Below, piece by piece: positions 10,661 through 19,586 of a stretch of DNA of 23,151 nucleotides. The stretch is from the NCBI GenBank assembly GCA_008704415.1, contig VXIS01000514.1, positions 1 to 23,151 of the forward strand, given 5' to 3'. The notes under the pieces were generated by a model. It had not been told where the DNA came from. It was given only the letters and a program-made list of their open reading frames with translations, and did no database searches. A program made the position numbers and the translations under genes. Positions within the stretch are counted from its first letter, which is position 1. Every line of letters begins with the position of its first letter. Origin of the DNA: Sphaerosporella brunnea. Taxonomy: Eukaryota; Ascomycota; Pezizomycetes; Pezizales; Pyronemataceae.

Positions 10661-11329
10661 GTTAACTTGTACGATAGATATCGAAGTAATGTACTCTAGC
10701 TTGTAATAATTATGGTATAACGTGAAAAGCTTTTTTTATTTGTGTTTTTTTATTTCTTTATTTTTTTTTTAGAGTTGTTTTGTTGATGTCGTACGACCAA
10801 TCGCGGCATTCATCTCGCTTGTCTAGCCAATGCTTCTGGAATTTCAGCTGAGATAAGCAAATCATGATGCGATGCGAATCACCCACCACCCCACGCGTTT
10901 CGCTTCCTGGCTCTGCGGTTGGTTGGAACCCCACTGTGCAGGCAGGGTCCATGCGTCTGTCTGCCCTGCATATGTAAAACCGAGACGAGTGAGCATCAAT
11001 GAAGCCAGCCACCTCCTGTATACATCGCGCTAGAAAATTGTTTGCCGCATGCCGAGATGAGCTATCCCCTTGGCCGGTGTCCGGTTGCGGATGACATGAT
11101 GTAGAATCGAAGCTAAAGCACCCTCCCCGTGCACTTCGGGAGGTGATGCTGCGCCGGGAGAGTAGTCGAACAGCTTTCTCTTGTGCTTTAGCTCCATACT
11201 TGTATCCCAAAAATATTCACCTCTGTTCATCCTCGACAGATTGGAAGGCTGCTATGGCTCGCACTTGATTTTTTCTTCAATGACATCGCTACTGGCAAAA
11301 GCAGAAAGATATACAGTTAGAAAGTGCAC
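10661..11329. other. Intergenic, T-rich then featureless
   Basis: Immediately downstream of the receptor gene there are T-rich tracts (about 10731-10771), probably part of its 3' end region. From 10772 to 11329 I see no supported gene, RNA or repeat. The 150-codon minus frame at 10758-11210 has no recognisable character. Confidence 0.45.
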
Positions 11330-12121
11330 CTATTCAAAAGCCGTAACTTCCTCTTTCAAAACCCTCTCAACCGCCTCCTTAAACCCTTCCTCGCCCCTTA
11401 CCAAATCCAGCCATACCCCCTTCCCATCAGTACCTCGCTCCAACAGCTCCACTGCCACGCTCGCCACATCCTCACGAGAACCACCATCTTTGCCCTTCCC
11501 AAGTCCATCCCGCCAGTGCCAGACTCTGTGAGCACTCCAGGCGGAGGCAACTATCTTCCCAACCCTGCTTCTTCGCCTTCCTGCTCTCCGCCCACAGGAA
11601 ATCATCTGCTGCACACTTGGCCTCAGCGTATGCCGGGATGGCTTCCCAAGCATCGTTGTACACCTGCCACTCTGTCAACCGCCTTCTTTCCCAAACCCGC
11701 AGAGCCTAAGGGAGCAACTTGTACCTTGATATCATCTTCACTCCACCAACTCGCATGCTTACACCTTGCGCAGCCCGCCGAAGCCATAAGGAAGCGCCTC
11801 CGCCTGCAACGCGGCAGAAATAAACTTCTTTGCAGCATCTTCATCCACAGCCTTGGTGCGTTCCTTCCCACCCTTCCCACCCGCACCTGCAGACCAAATA
11901 ACCCATTCAATGCCGTGCATGAGCTTTCGTGCGCTCTCGGTGGTGGCTTCTTCGACGCTGGAGACGAGCGGTGATGCATCGAGCGACGTGATGTCGGCGC
12001 TGTGCGAGGGGTCGCGGATGAGTCTGGTCACGCTGTGCCCATGAGAGACCAGGAGGCGTGTCATGTGCAGTGCGACCTTCCCGTGGCCGCCGAGAAGGAG
12101 AACGTTGACCGTGTTTGCAAT
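11330..12121 (-). pseudogene. Inactivated NAD(P)-binding SDR/NmrA-like gene, start codon lost and three frameshifts
   Basis: Read on the minus strand, the gene begins ..ANTVNVLLLGGHGKVALHMTRLL, a Rossmann first strand with the GGHGKVA dinucleotide loop. It continues through WVIWSAGAGGKGGKERTKAVDEDAAKKF, FLMASAGCAR, ASWWSEDDIK, then after a plausible intron VYNDAWEAIPAYAEAKCAADDFL, and ends SREDVASVAVELLERG...VTAFE. This is the order of the fungal NAD(P)H-binding family related to YhfK/YMR090W. The codon where the ATG is expected (12121-12119) reads ATT in an otherwise ideal CCAACAATTGCAAAC context. Frame breaks lie near 11785 (before FLMASAG), near 11540 (between EDSCLR and the PGVLTESG frame) and near 11500 (before LGKGKDGG); the last two look like one-base deletions in short C and A runs. 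Either a recent pseudogene or uncorrected assembly errors; the absent start codon favours the former. Confidence 0.7.
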
Positions 12122-12338
12122 TGTTGGTTTGGAGACTAGGTTGATGGAGAGCTATGGTGCAGGCGGCTATTATCCTGCAACTCGGTCGAAATTTCCCTGG
12201 CTTCAACAGCGTGCGGACGGCGCAGAAAGTGGTCGAAGCGGTGGTAGAAGCGTGCGAAGTGGTGGGGACCCTGAATGATTATATTTCCACAATACAATTG
12301 CCCCCCCCCCCGCGGCCGCCGCAATCACCGCGGCTGCC
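12122..12338. other. Short spacer with an 11-C run
   Basis: No gene seen. It has a run of 11 C at 12301-12311 followed by GC-rich CGCGGCCGCCGC, directly beyond the 3' end of the transposase fragment. Confidence 0.5.
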
Positions 12339-13129
12339 TTAACCAAGATTCGCCTCAGGCGGCCTCTGTGAGACTCGCCGATGGCTCTTGTACACCCGTT
12401 CCTTATACTGCTTGTCGCCAAACGTGGCTTCGTTGCAGTAGGCTTGGATGATGCGCCGGGTGCGTCTCCAATACTCAAAAATGAGCGATGGTTTAACGGA
12501 TTCCAACTTTCTTTTGGAAGAACCTCGCGAAGTCCTGAAAGATGTTAGTGTGAATTTTAAGTGCACGATGCGGGAGGGTGGAATACCGGGGTGAGTATAT
12601 GTGCAGTGCTTGCGGGCATAATGCTTGCAAGCGCCCCAGTAATATTCTATCCAGTTCATTTCACAATGATATTCTGGATAGAGATGTCCCGCGTCCTCTA
12701 CCGCTTCTTCGATCCGGCTCCGCTGTCCCTCAAAATCTGGCTGCGCAGATTGGATAGCCTTCACACAGCAGTTCCTGCCCTCCACTCCCTCAGCACATTC
12801 GGGGTTCTTAACCCGCTTCGTTTTTTGGCTGTGGTTTGGATTTGGGCTACTGCACTGCAGAAGCAAGTCTTGTGGTTTGCGGTCAGTTCAGGCGTGCAGG
12901 CGGACAGTGCAGGCTCACCGTCTATCCACAAGCCACCCTCCCGTAAGACTCGTTCCATTCCCTTAGCCACCTCTTCACCCAGGTCTGGGACTACAGGCTG
13001 GGCGATTTGCTGTGATGCAGGCTCGGCCTCAGCGGGACGTCTGCGCTTGGCACCAATAGCTCTGGCTTCTCGTGATCGGATGAGTCTTTCACTCGGTCTC
13101 ACCATCGTTGTTGATGGCCGTGGCTGCAT
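12339..13129 (-). pseudogene. C-terminal fragment of a Tc1/IS630-like DDE transposase with a retained intron
   Basis: Minus-strand segments read KGMERVLREGGLW, then after a frame change near 12800-12870 NCCVKAIQSAQPDFEGQRSRIEEAVEDAGHL, then YPEYHCEMNWIEYYWGACKHYARKHCTYTHP. The HCE.NWIEYYWG motif holds the last catalytic Glu of this DDE family. A 52-nt GT-AG intron (12535-12586) with a CACTAAC branch joins THP to GLREVLPK. A one-base frameshift near 12513 then leads to LESVKPSLIFEYWRRTRRIIQAY and KERVYKSHRRVSQRPPEANLG. The two catalytic Asp residues and the N-terminal half are missing. An upstream ATG (13129) opens a basic leader (MQPRPSTTMVRPSERLI) that is not typical of the family, and a TATAAAA lies about 200 bp further upstream (near 13355). 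It cannot encode an active transposase. Confidence 0.7.
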
Positions 13130-13572
13130 GTAGTTGCAAGAGTTTGGGACCGGGGACAGCCAACAGTGTCATGATGAAAGCATCCCAATGCTCCAGCCTC
13201 AGCTCACTTTTCAAAGGCAGCTGGTAGCGGATGGCACCTGGCCACAGCACAGCCGTGATCGTTTTGGGTGGCCCAAGCTTTTCAAATCCATCGCCTCACG
13301 GTTTCAATGGGCTCGCGAGATTGCGCAACCGGTGGAAGCTCGCATCTTGTTTTTATAGAGCTCATCTTGTTTAGTGGACGCAAGACGGGCTTCGTCAAAG
13401 TTCTCACTCGCTCACCACTCCATACTTAGAGGAACAAAACGCAGCGCAATTTATAGGGCTTAGCGGGGGCCGGTGACGTCAGGGATCTATCTACACGCGG
13501 ATATTGAGACCACTCATACGGTATCGCTCAGATGCCAAGTGGAACACTGGGAAAGGCCCTGCGCCAGCCGTA

Positions 13573-13649
13573 TCTACCCCGTCTACTCGACTGTAAGACA
13601 TAGCGCTATCTGGTGAAAAATAGAGTCCCCGAGATCTCGCTTCTAAGCG
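13573..13649 (+). repeat. Left inverted repeat of the 1.1-kb element
   Basis: Paired with 14591-14667. It ends in the small perfect hairpin CGCTTCTAAGCG (13638-13649). Confidence 0.8.
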
Positions 13650-14590
13650 AAAACTCAAACGTATAAAATCACTACCCACAGCGAATGGAAGTCGCGCACC
13701 CCAATACTGCCGGTGATGATATGCAAGGTGTTGCTCTGGTGATTGCGGCAGTAATTAGTGATGGTTGCGATTGCAGCTTGGGCGGTCGGCGGGCACGCCG
13801 AGAACGGTAGACACGGGTGCTCTGGCGGCCGTCGAGAACGCTCGACGGCGGCGGTGCTGGGCGGTCTGCCGAGGACGGTATCTATGTACACCTATGCACC
13901 GTCCGGCTTAGCAGCGCCCTTGCACACCCGCTTGGGCTGCCTGCGAGACCCATTGGCCTCAGGCAGGTGCCGCTCTCCCACATGCAGCGAACCACTCATA
14001 CAGGCTTTTTTCTTTGGCGGCATTTCCTTCGAGGACTCCGAACTTGAGCTTGAAACCACAGAGGGAAGACCGCTTGTCTCCTCTTCCACTGCCTGCATGC
14101 GAGCCTTTCCTTTTCCTTTGGCTCCACCTCGCGCCCACCCCTGTCTGTAGCTCGGCCCCGTCCTTTACCCCCGCTCCTTCCTGTATCCTCCCCGCCGCTT
14201 CCTGTACCTCTTAACCGCGCCTCTACCCTTACCCTCCGTACTTCCCTGATTCTTGGACTTAGATCCGTGCTTTCTCCTTCCCTTGGTTGTGGCGCCTTGC
14301 CCTGTCATGGTGCCCGCCCTGCTGACCCGGGGTTTGGTTGCCGGTGCGGTTGTGGCCATCATGATATCCACGCGGCATTCTATGTAACTTTCAGTAGGTT
14401 TTTCGTCGCGTTCAGCGGCCGGATGTTTGCAGTCCGGGGTTCGCGAGGTGATGTGATGCTGTGGAGGATTGCACGCCGCCGCGGCGCTGGCATTTGATGG
14501 TGAGTTCATGGCAGGCAACCCGCGAGTCATCACCACTATCGTGGCCGCCAGCGATTGATTCTGTGCGCCCGACGTCTGAATTCACCTTCT

Positions 14591-14667
14591 CGGCTACAAC
14601 CGAGATCTCGGAAACTCTATATTTTACCAGATAGCGCTATGTCTTACAGTCGAGTAGACGGGGTAGA
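14591..14667 (-). repeat. Right inverted repeat of the 1.1-kb element
   Basis: Inverted copy of 13573-13649. On the same strand sense, the counterpart of the left hairpin reads CGGTTGTAGCCG (14591-14602) and can still fold. Confidence 0.8.
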
Positions 14668-14901
14668 CTTTCTGGGCGGGCATCTCTATCAGTTAGTAGT
14701 TTGTCCAGGAGGTTACATATAGCTAGAGGCTTTTCGTCTTGTTGCGCATCTGTGTAATGGGTATAAGAGCAGTATGATTATGTGCCTTGAGGCACAGAAG
14801 TCATGAAAAGCAAAATGATGTAAGTAAAGGTCTAGCCGCAATGAAATATCGAATAAAATATCATCCACAAAATGGTCACCATAGTGATGGAACTAGTTTT
14901 C

Positions 14902-16917
14902 TCAGCCAACCACGATATAATCCTTAACCACCGTCTGCCCAGCCACAGTTCCGGTCCACTCCTGGTTCGAGCATGTAAAAGGACTGAGGACATAGCACTT
15001 CCCAGCGGGGATTACTGGAGGGACTAGCTTTATGTCTCTCACATCCTTAGGACCTCTGGTTGCATAGCTGGAAGTTGCTCTCTGTGTACCGGTTGCGGTA
15101 TCAACACCTCTCAGTGACCGCATAAACACCTCATATGAAGCCTCAGGCTGGTAAGCAGGTGCTTGGTGTCCGGCTTGGTATACTATAAGCCGGCCTGTTA
15201 GTAAAGCTTGGGAGGTGAAGTGACTACAAAGAGCTTACATCGGGTGAAGGATAGATTTCCGCTTTGCCGCACCTTTCCATAGGACTTTCCGGCCACAAGT
15301 AAGTCTGCATACCCAGCTTTACGAAAGTCTCTCGCGCCCTTGTGTTTGAGAGACAGGCTCACTGCTTCTCCGCCGTACCCTGTGAATGTCAGTTTTGTCT
15401 TAATCTTTTGTTGACATAAAGCGCACTTACAATTGCAAATGTAATCACGATCACCATACAACATGGAGACTTTAACTCCGCTGTCCAGCAAATACTCTAT
15501 ATCTTCCATTCTTCCCGCCAGTACAGAGTCGCCCGTTGCCACCGATGCATAATACGCTGCATTGCTCGCCGACGTAAAATTGAGCGGCACTCCAATGTCG
15601 TCCAAAACTTCCTTCTGCATGAGGTATCCCAGATGGTACGGTAGGTGAGCATCACGCCACGGCATGGCAATATCATAATAATTTGCCTTTTGCGTGTAAA
15701 AATAGGCGCTGACATAGGTCCAGGAGCAGGCGGCGAACGCGTTGTGGCAGGCATCGTTGACCGCCGATACGTCCCCATGACTCTCAGGATCGTGAAGGGC
15801 TGCTAGACGCCGACACTCAAGAATCTGGTCTTTGCAAGCACCTGGGCCGTCCCATAATTGTGCTACGCCTGCGGCCTCGGTGGTGTTGAAAATTTCGATG
15901 TCGTAGGTGTTGTTGGTGGCCATTTCTAGGTATGAAGGGCCTTGGATAAGGTCGTCGATACAGCCATTGATGATGCCTACCGTATCCAATGGCAGTGTGA
16001 CCGCATCTAATCTGTTGCTTGCGATCTTCTCGTTCTGATGTTGGATGAAAGCACCCAAAGCGGGGCCGAATTTTCCGCCGTACTAGACGTAACAAGTGAG
16101 CCCAATGCACTGAGTTTACCGAACAATAGGAAAACGGATGTACCGATTGTGCCCAGATGCTCATATATCTCTTCGGCCTGCGTGGGCTTTTCCAATGGTG
16201 ATGCGGGAACCCGCGTACCCATCCTTGCAGGGAGTGCCACAACGTCTCTGCCGCGGTAGCGGTCGTATTCGCTGTGTTCTCTTGGATCTGACTGGCAAGC
16301 TTTCCCACAAAGAAGGTGCTATTCGTCTCCGGTGGGGTGCCAGTAAGCGGAGCAATAATCTCCCCTTCATGTCTCGAAACCGTAAAGTTTCCAATGAAGT
16401 CGTATGAGAATCCTGTTTGGTTGGGTTGGTCGATGTAGAGCATGTTAGCTTCTGTGGTCCAGCTCCATTGATTGCGGCGAGTAGTTGTAGAGTCGGAGTT
16501 GACGAAGCATGGGCCATTTTCAGCGAAGAGTGCGAGCAGCGAACTGCCACCGGGTCCGCCATTGAAGAAAAGCGAAATAGGGGCTCTCGATGAGTCTTTA
16601 CGTGACGAAAAGTACCAAAAGAAGGTGTTGATGGGATATGGCTGAGAGACAGAGAGTGTGCCCGGTGGAAGATGGATGTAGCCGCTGTAGGCTTTCACAC
16701 CCGTGGTGGTCTCGCAAACAGAGGTCTGAACAAAGTGAGTTTGTGAAAAAATGTGCAGAGAGAGAGTGCAGACCCTCTTGTATGAGACCTTTACCCCGTT
16801 CCCCAAATCCCGCTGTTCCATGTTTTTGTGTGAACTTGCGAATTTCAGAATGTCTCTATTTTGAGCGAAGTTGCCAGCTGCCAGCGAGGCTAAAAAAAGA
16901 ATGATGATGTAGAACAT
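14902..16917 (-). CDS. Secreted serine carboxypeptidase (peptidase family S10), 5 exons
   Basis: Minus-strand exons 16917-16774, 16725-16144, 16082-15431, 15379-15239 and 15182-14902 give 599 aa. Introns are 48, 61, 51 and 56 nt, GT-AG, and all junctions restore frame; the last has a perfect TACTAAC branch. The first intron is a multiple of three and open, but removing it gives the expected VSYKR/TSVCETTTGVKAYSG. Residues 1-18 (MFYIIILFLASLAAGNFA) are a signal peptide. NGGPGGSS (103-110) forms the oxyanion region, WAQSYGGKFGP holds the nucleophile Ser242, YGDRDYICN holds Asp455, and YQAGHQAP holds His512, so the triad is complete. Gln replaces the Glu of the classical ESYGG motif, as in other fungal members. 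Several N-X-T sites suggest glycosylation. It should cleave C-terminal residues from peptides outside the cell or in the vacuole; specificity is not predictable here. Confidence 0.92.
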
Positions 16918-16918
16918 T

Positions 16919-17000
16919 CTGCGAAAATGAATGACACGAAGAGAAAGACGGTCGCTGATAAGATAGGAGACAGCCAGGCACAATTCTTCTAGCGACTTAC
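16919..17000 (-). other. Probable 5'UTR intron of the carboxypeptidase gene
   Basis: On the minus strand a GTAAGT donor (at 17000) and TTTTCGCAG acceptor (ending 16919) enclose 82 nt, placing the acceptor one base before the ATG at 16917. An ATG upstream of the donor (near 17048) would join out of frame, so it is not a longer protein start. Confidence 0.5.
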
Positions 17001-17042
17001 CATAGGTAGACTACGAAAACCCCATTCAATGGCAGAGAAAAA

Positions 17043-17054
17043 CTCCATTATATA
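17043..17054 (-). promoter_or_regulatory. TATA box of the carboxypeptidase gene
   Basis: AGTATATAATGG on the minus strand lies about 45-55 bp upstream of the putative 5'UTR intron donor, leaving room for transcription to start roughly 30 bp downstream of it. Confidence 0.45.
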
Positions 17055-17132
17055 CTTTGTAACTGTACATGCTACATAACTCCGGTAGGTATGTCTTAGG
17101 TGTTCTGCATACCGTAAGTGGGTTGCTCGAGC

Positions 17133-18036
17133 TTGGGCCATTTAGTTTTTTTTTTTTTTTTTTTTTGTTTTAATCATAATGTATTCGGCCGCTTGCGGCC
17201 ATGACATATACATACAGGAGAGAAACAGACTACCCTTAGGCCTCACGGGCCTACAGACGGGCGTGCCTGGCCTGGCGGCTCTCTCAAGGAAATTTTCAGT
17301 GAAAAGAGTGAATCGAAAACCCCAAAAGACCTCCTCCAACCCTTCAGTGAAAGTGATCCCTATATCGACTTGACGTGCTCCCTCCCCGACCGACCCACTA
17401 CCATGTGCATTCCTCCGCCCAGATGCACGCCCGCTTCTAACGCCCGAAAGATCTCAAACATCGCTGTGCCCTCGATGTCGGGGATGTTTCACCCTCTGGA
17501 ACGTGGTCTCTTTGCTGCCTAAAACCATGATCCCCACACTACAATCGGCCCCGCTCGGGGCACCGGAAGAGTCCAAGTTACCGGCGACTGCGATTTGTGG
17601 GGGTTAGGTGCCTCTGCCTACCCACAGAGGGGGCCCCACTCATTGCCGGGTTGCGGACTTAGGTCGATTGGTATACGCGCACACGCTCAGGAGTTATCGC
17701 TCGCTCGCTTCGCACGATATAGTTCCGTTCCGTCTCGATGGGGGGCTCACTGCAAGCGCTATCGCCTTGCTAACTGGCGTTAAACGTTCATTCCGACGAG
17801 TTGCCATGCGGACTATCGGCTGAGGTTAATACTGAGTGGTAGCAAGCGAATCGCGGGGGCAAATGAGTTGTTGAATCGAAACCGTACACTCTACCTCGCC
17901 TGGTAGAGCGGACACACACACCACAAAAACATCGTGAAGCCAAAGTGTGCGGGGTTTTCGGTGTGCCAACGCACAGGCTTGGCATTTCCGGGCGGTTAGT
18001 GTGGTTGTCGAAGGTGTGTGTGTTGGGCCATTTAGT
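17133..18036 (-). mobile_element. Retroposed insertion with 14-bp target-site duplication and poly(A) tail
   Basis: TTGGGCCATTTAGT occurs exactly at 17133-17146 and again at 18023-18036. Directly inside the left copy is a run of 21 T (17146-17166), which is a poly(A) tail on the minus strand. This is the signature of target-primed reverse transcription by LINE machinery. The insert (about 876 bp, 17147-18022) is therefore a minus-strand copy of a polyadenylated RNA: a 5'-truncated LINE, a SINE or a processed gene copy. Just before the tail it has a GGCCGCAAGCGGCC stem-loop (about 17188-17201). No intact reading frame is left inside. Confidence 0.75.
17360..17625 (-). pseudogene. Coding relic of unknown family inside the retroposed copy
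   Basis: The minus strand reads TPQIAVAGNLDSSGAPSGAD, CSVGIMVLGSKETTFQRVK and, after a one-base shift near 17485, NIPDIEGTAMFEIFRALEAG, VHLGGGMHMVVGRSGREHVKSI and a stop (17360-17362). The composition and continuity look protein-like, and the segment sits about 190 nt upstream of the poly(A) tail, where the 3' end of a coding region would be expected. I do not recognise the family, and the coding interpretation is tentative. Confidence 0.3.
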
Positions 18037-19244
18037 ATTGTGCTAGCAAATGAGAGGCAAGATGATGAAAAGTGCAATACTCAACAATTTTCTACTGCTT
18101 ACCACATAGGTGCAAAAAATTGCTGCTAGCCCAGGGGTGCTATTCTGTAAAGCTTCAACCAACGATACATACATCCATATCACGCTGCATGGAGAGGCTG
18201 CGGAGCTACTCTACATGTTATTGATAACGACGCGAGCCATTCCGTGGCTGTTTTGACAAGGCCAGTGTCCTATATTTTTAGTTCAATACGTGCATACAAG
18301 CTGGTGAAGAAAAAACATAACCCCCAAGGGAAATTGTCTCAGCGTCTGCCTCATGGTAGTCTGGACTCAGAACTGTCAATGCCAAAATCCGCTGCCGTGT
18401 TTCGTAGACTGCACTTTCCTACCCGTCACCCTTTAATCTGTGTCCAAGTGTACTTTGTGCCACAGTAAATGCCGGAGGTCAATCGCAACCACTGGTACGC
18501 GCCACAGCCGCTCCCTGGTCTAAAGAGCACTGTTGTGAGTGAAGAAATTCCCTTTCAATTAGCCACGGAGGAGAACAATACTAAGTGGCCATTGAACAGC
18601 GCAGGAGGACGCGCTTGCATTCAGCGCTTCTTCTTCGGCAAGACAAGGAGCCTTCGGGGTGGACCTCAAGTTAAAGCTGCAGACAATGGAACTGCCTTGG
18701 GAATGAAAGAGATCAGTCGTGAATTTGCCTTGCAGAGAATATGCAGCCGAAATCTAGAAGGAGGGCCTCAGAACACTGTCATTGAATCTCTCTGTGCAGG
18801 GACTACCCCTGTACGGTGTAGCACCCCTTTGATGTTAGAAAGGAGTCTGAGAGCTACTATGCCTTGAAGTCCGCGGAACATCAACGGGCGTCCATCATTC
18901 TTTCCAGGCCTAGAGAATAGCGACGTAGCTACGAAATACCGCTGCACAGCACTTATCTGAACGTAAATAAAATGAACCTGCCGTGTTTGTGCCTGTCAGC
19001 CGCCTGCACATCACGTCTAGATCTGTTCGAAAACCCCGAAAGTGGATGAGACTAAGAACGGTCATTTTGTTATATTTCGAACTCCACCGTTCGTACCGGA
19101 ATACAGCAGCATCACCATGGCTCAATTTGCCTCGTAACTGTCGGAGAGGACAAAAGTTGTGCTGATCTTAGTGAAGAACAACGTGGCGGCGGAAGTTTTA
19201 TATCCGATCGAGAACCCATGCGTACAATCCTGTCTGCGCCATTA
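18037..19244. other. Intergenic stretch between the retroposed copy and the Harbinger element
   Basis: No supported gene. An open frame of 132 codons at 18469-18867 (+, MPEVNRNHWYAPQPLPG...) is preceded by a stop and has no recognisable motif, signal peptide or splice signals. It could be a small gene or chance. Confidence 0.4.
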
Positions 19245-19260
19245 GGGGTCCTCAAAGTCT

Positions 19261-19310
19261 GGCTGACGAGAAGTCTGGCTGACGAGCTGGCTGACGGGCT
19301 GGCTGATGAG
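19261..19310 (+). repeat. Four GGCTGAYGRG motifs in tandem (subterminal repeats)
   Basis: Copies lie at 19261-19270, 19277-19286, 19289-19298 and 19301-19310, spaced 16, 12 and 12 bp. Further GGCTGA and inverted copies occur in the hairpin at 19377-19446. Arrays of this kind near a DNA transposon end are commonly transposase-binding sites; that role here is inferred. Confidence 0.7.
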
Positions 19311-19376
19311 ATCTACTGCGGGCCCCGGTCGGACACTTCTCGTTCATTGGATGGTGGACTCGTCGTGCATAGCTAG

Positions 19377-19446
19377 TTCATCAGCCGGCTGACATTTTCT
19401 CAACCACTGTTTTTGCGAGTTGAGAAAGCATCAGCCAGCTGATGAA
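19377..19446. repeat. 70-bp imperfect palindrome upstream of the Harbinger transposase gene
   Basis: The left arm TTCATCAGCCGGCTGAC.. and the right arm ..CAGCCAGCTGATGAA are inverted copies of about 29 bp, including a shared TTTCTCAAC block, around a loop of roughly 10 nt. The arms embed the same GGCTGA/TCAGCC motif as the direct repeats at 19261-19310. Confidence 0.75.
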
Positions 19447-19586
19447 GGTGGATCGACAGAGATGGTTACCATTTGAGGGTAGGAGGACTGTACTAAAAGA
19501 GGCCAGAGCAGGGGACACCCCAGAGGACCTCCCCTAGAGGGTGAAATAAAATTTCTGGCGCACTGTGAGAGACGTTGTGCGAGAGT

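Larger units (their letters stand above)
13573..14667. mobile_element. 1.1-kb segment bounded by 75-90 bp inverted repeats
   Basis: The left repeat (13573-13649) starts TCTACCCCGTCTACTCGACT. The right repeat (14591-14667) is its inverted copy, ending AGTCGAGTAGACGGGGTAGA. The first 40 bp or so are identical, with a few differences further in. The repeats contain short palindromes (ATAGCGCTAT, CGAGATCTCG). The interior carries only degraded minus-strand coding character: a basic stretch (KGRRKHGSKSKNQ, VKRYRKRRGGYRKERG; 14536-14165) and a Ser-rich/basic stretch (SSSSSESSKEMPPKKK; 14098-13892). No transposase motif is seen inside and no target-site duplication is visible. It is probably a non-autonomous DNA transposon. 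It is unclear whether the adjacent DDE fragment (12339-13129) is related. Confidence 0.65.

Noticed and set aside
11324..11974. 216-codon plus-strand frame
   Set aside because: It is antisense to the SDR-like pseudogene, whose protein family is recognisable on the minus strand.
16949..16983. Longer carboxypeptidase start at 16983 upstream of MFYIII
   Set aside because: It would place a charged stretch before the signal peptide, and this sequence lies inside the likely 5'UTR intron.
17889..17908. Small hairpin CTCTACC/GGTAGAG with an A-box-like TGGTAGAGCGG
   Set aside because: A 7-bp stem alone is weak evidence. No B box lies at the right spacing on the same strand, so I do not call a SINE promoter or tRNA.
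19255..19345. CTGACGAG/CTGATGAG strings suggesting a hammerhead ribozyme core
   Set aside because: There is no correctly placed GAAA or stem I/III closure. The strings are explained by the repeated GGCTGAYGAG motif of the transposon end.
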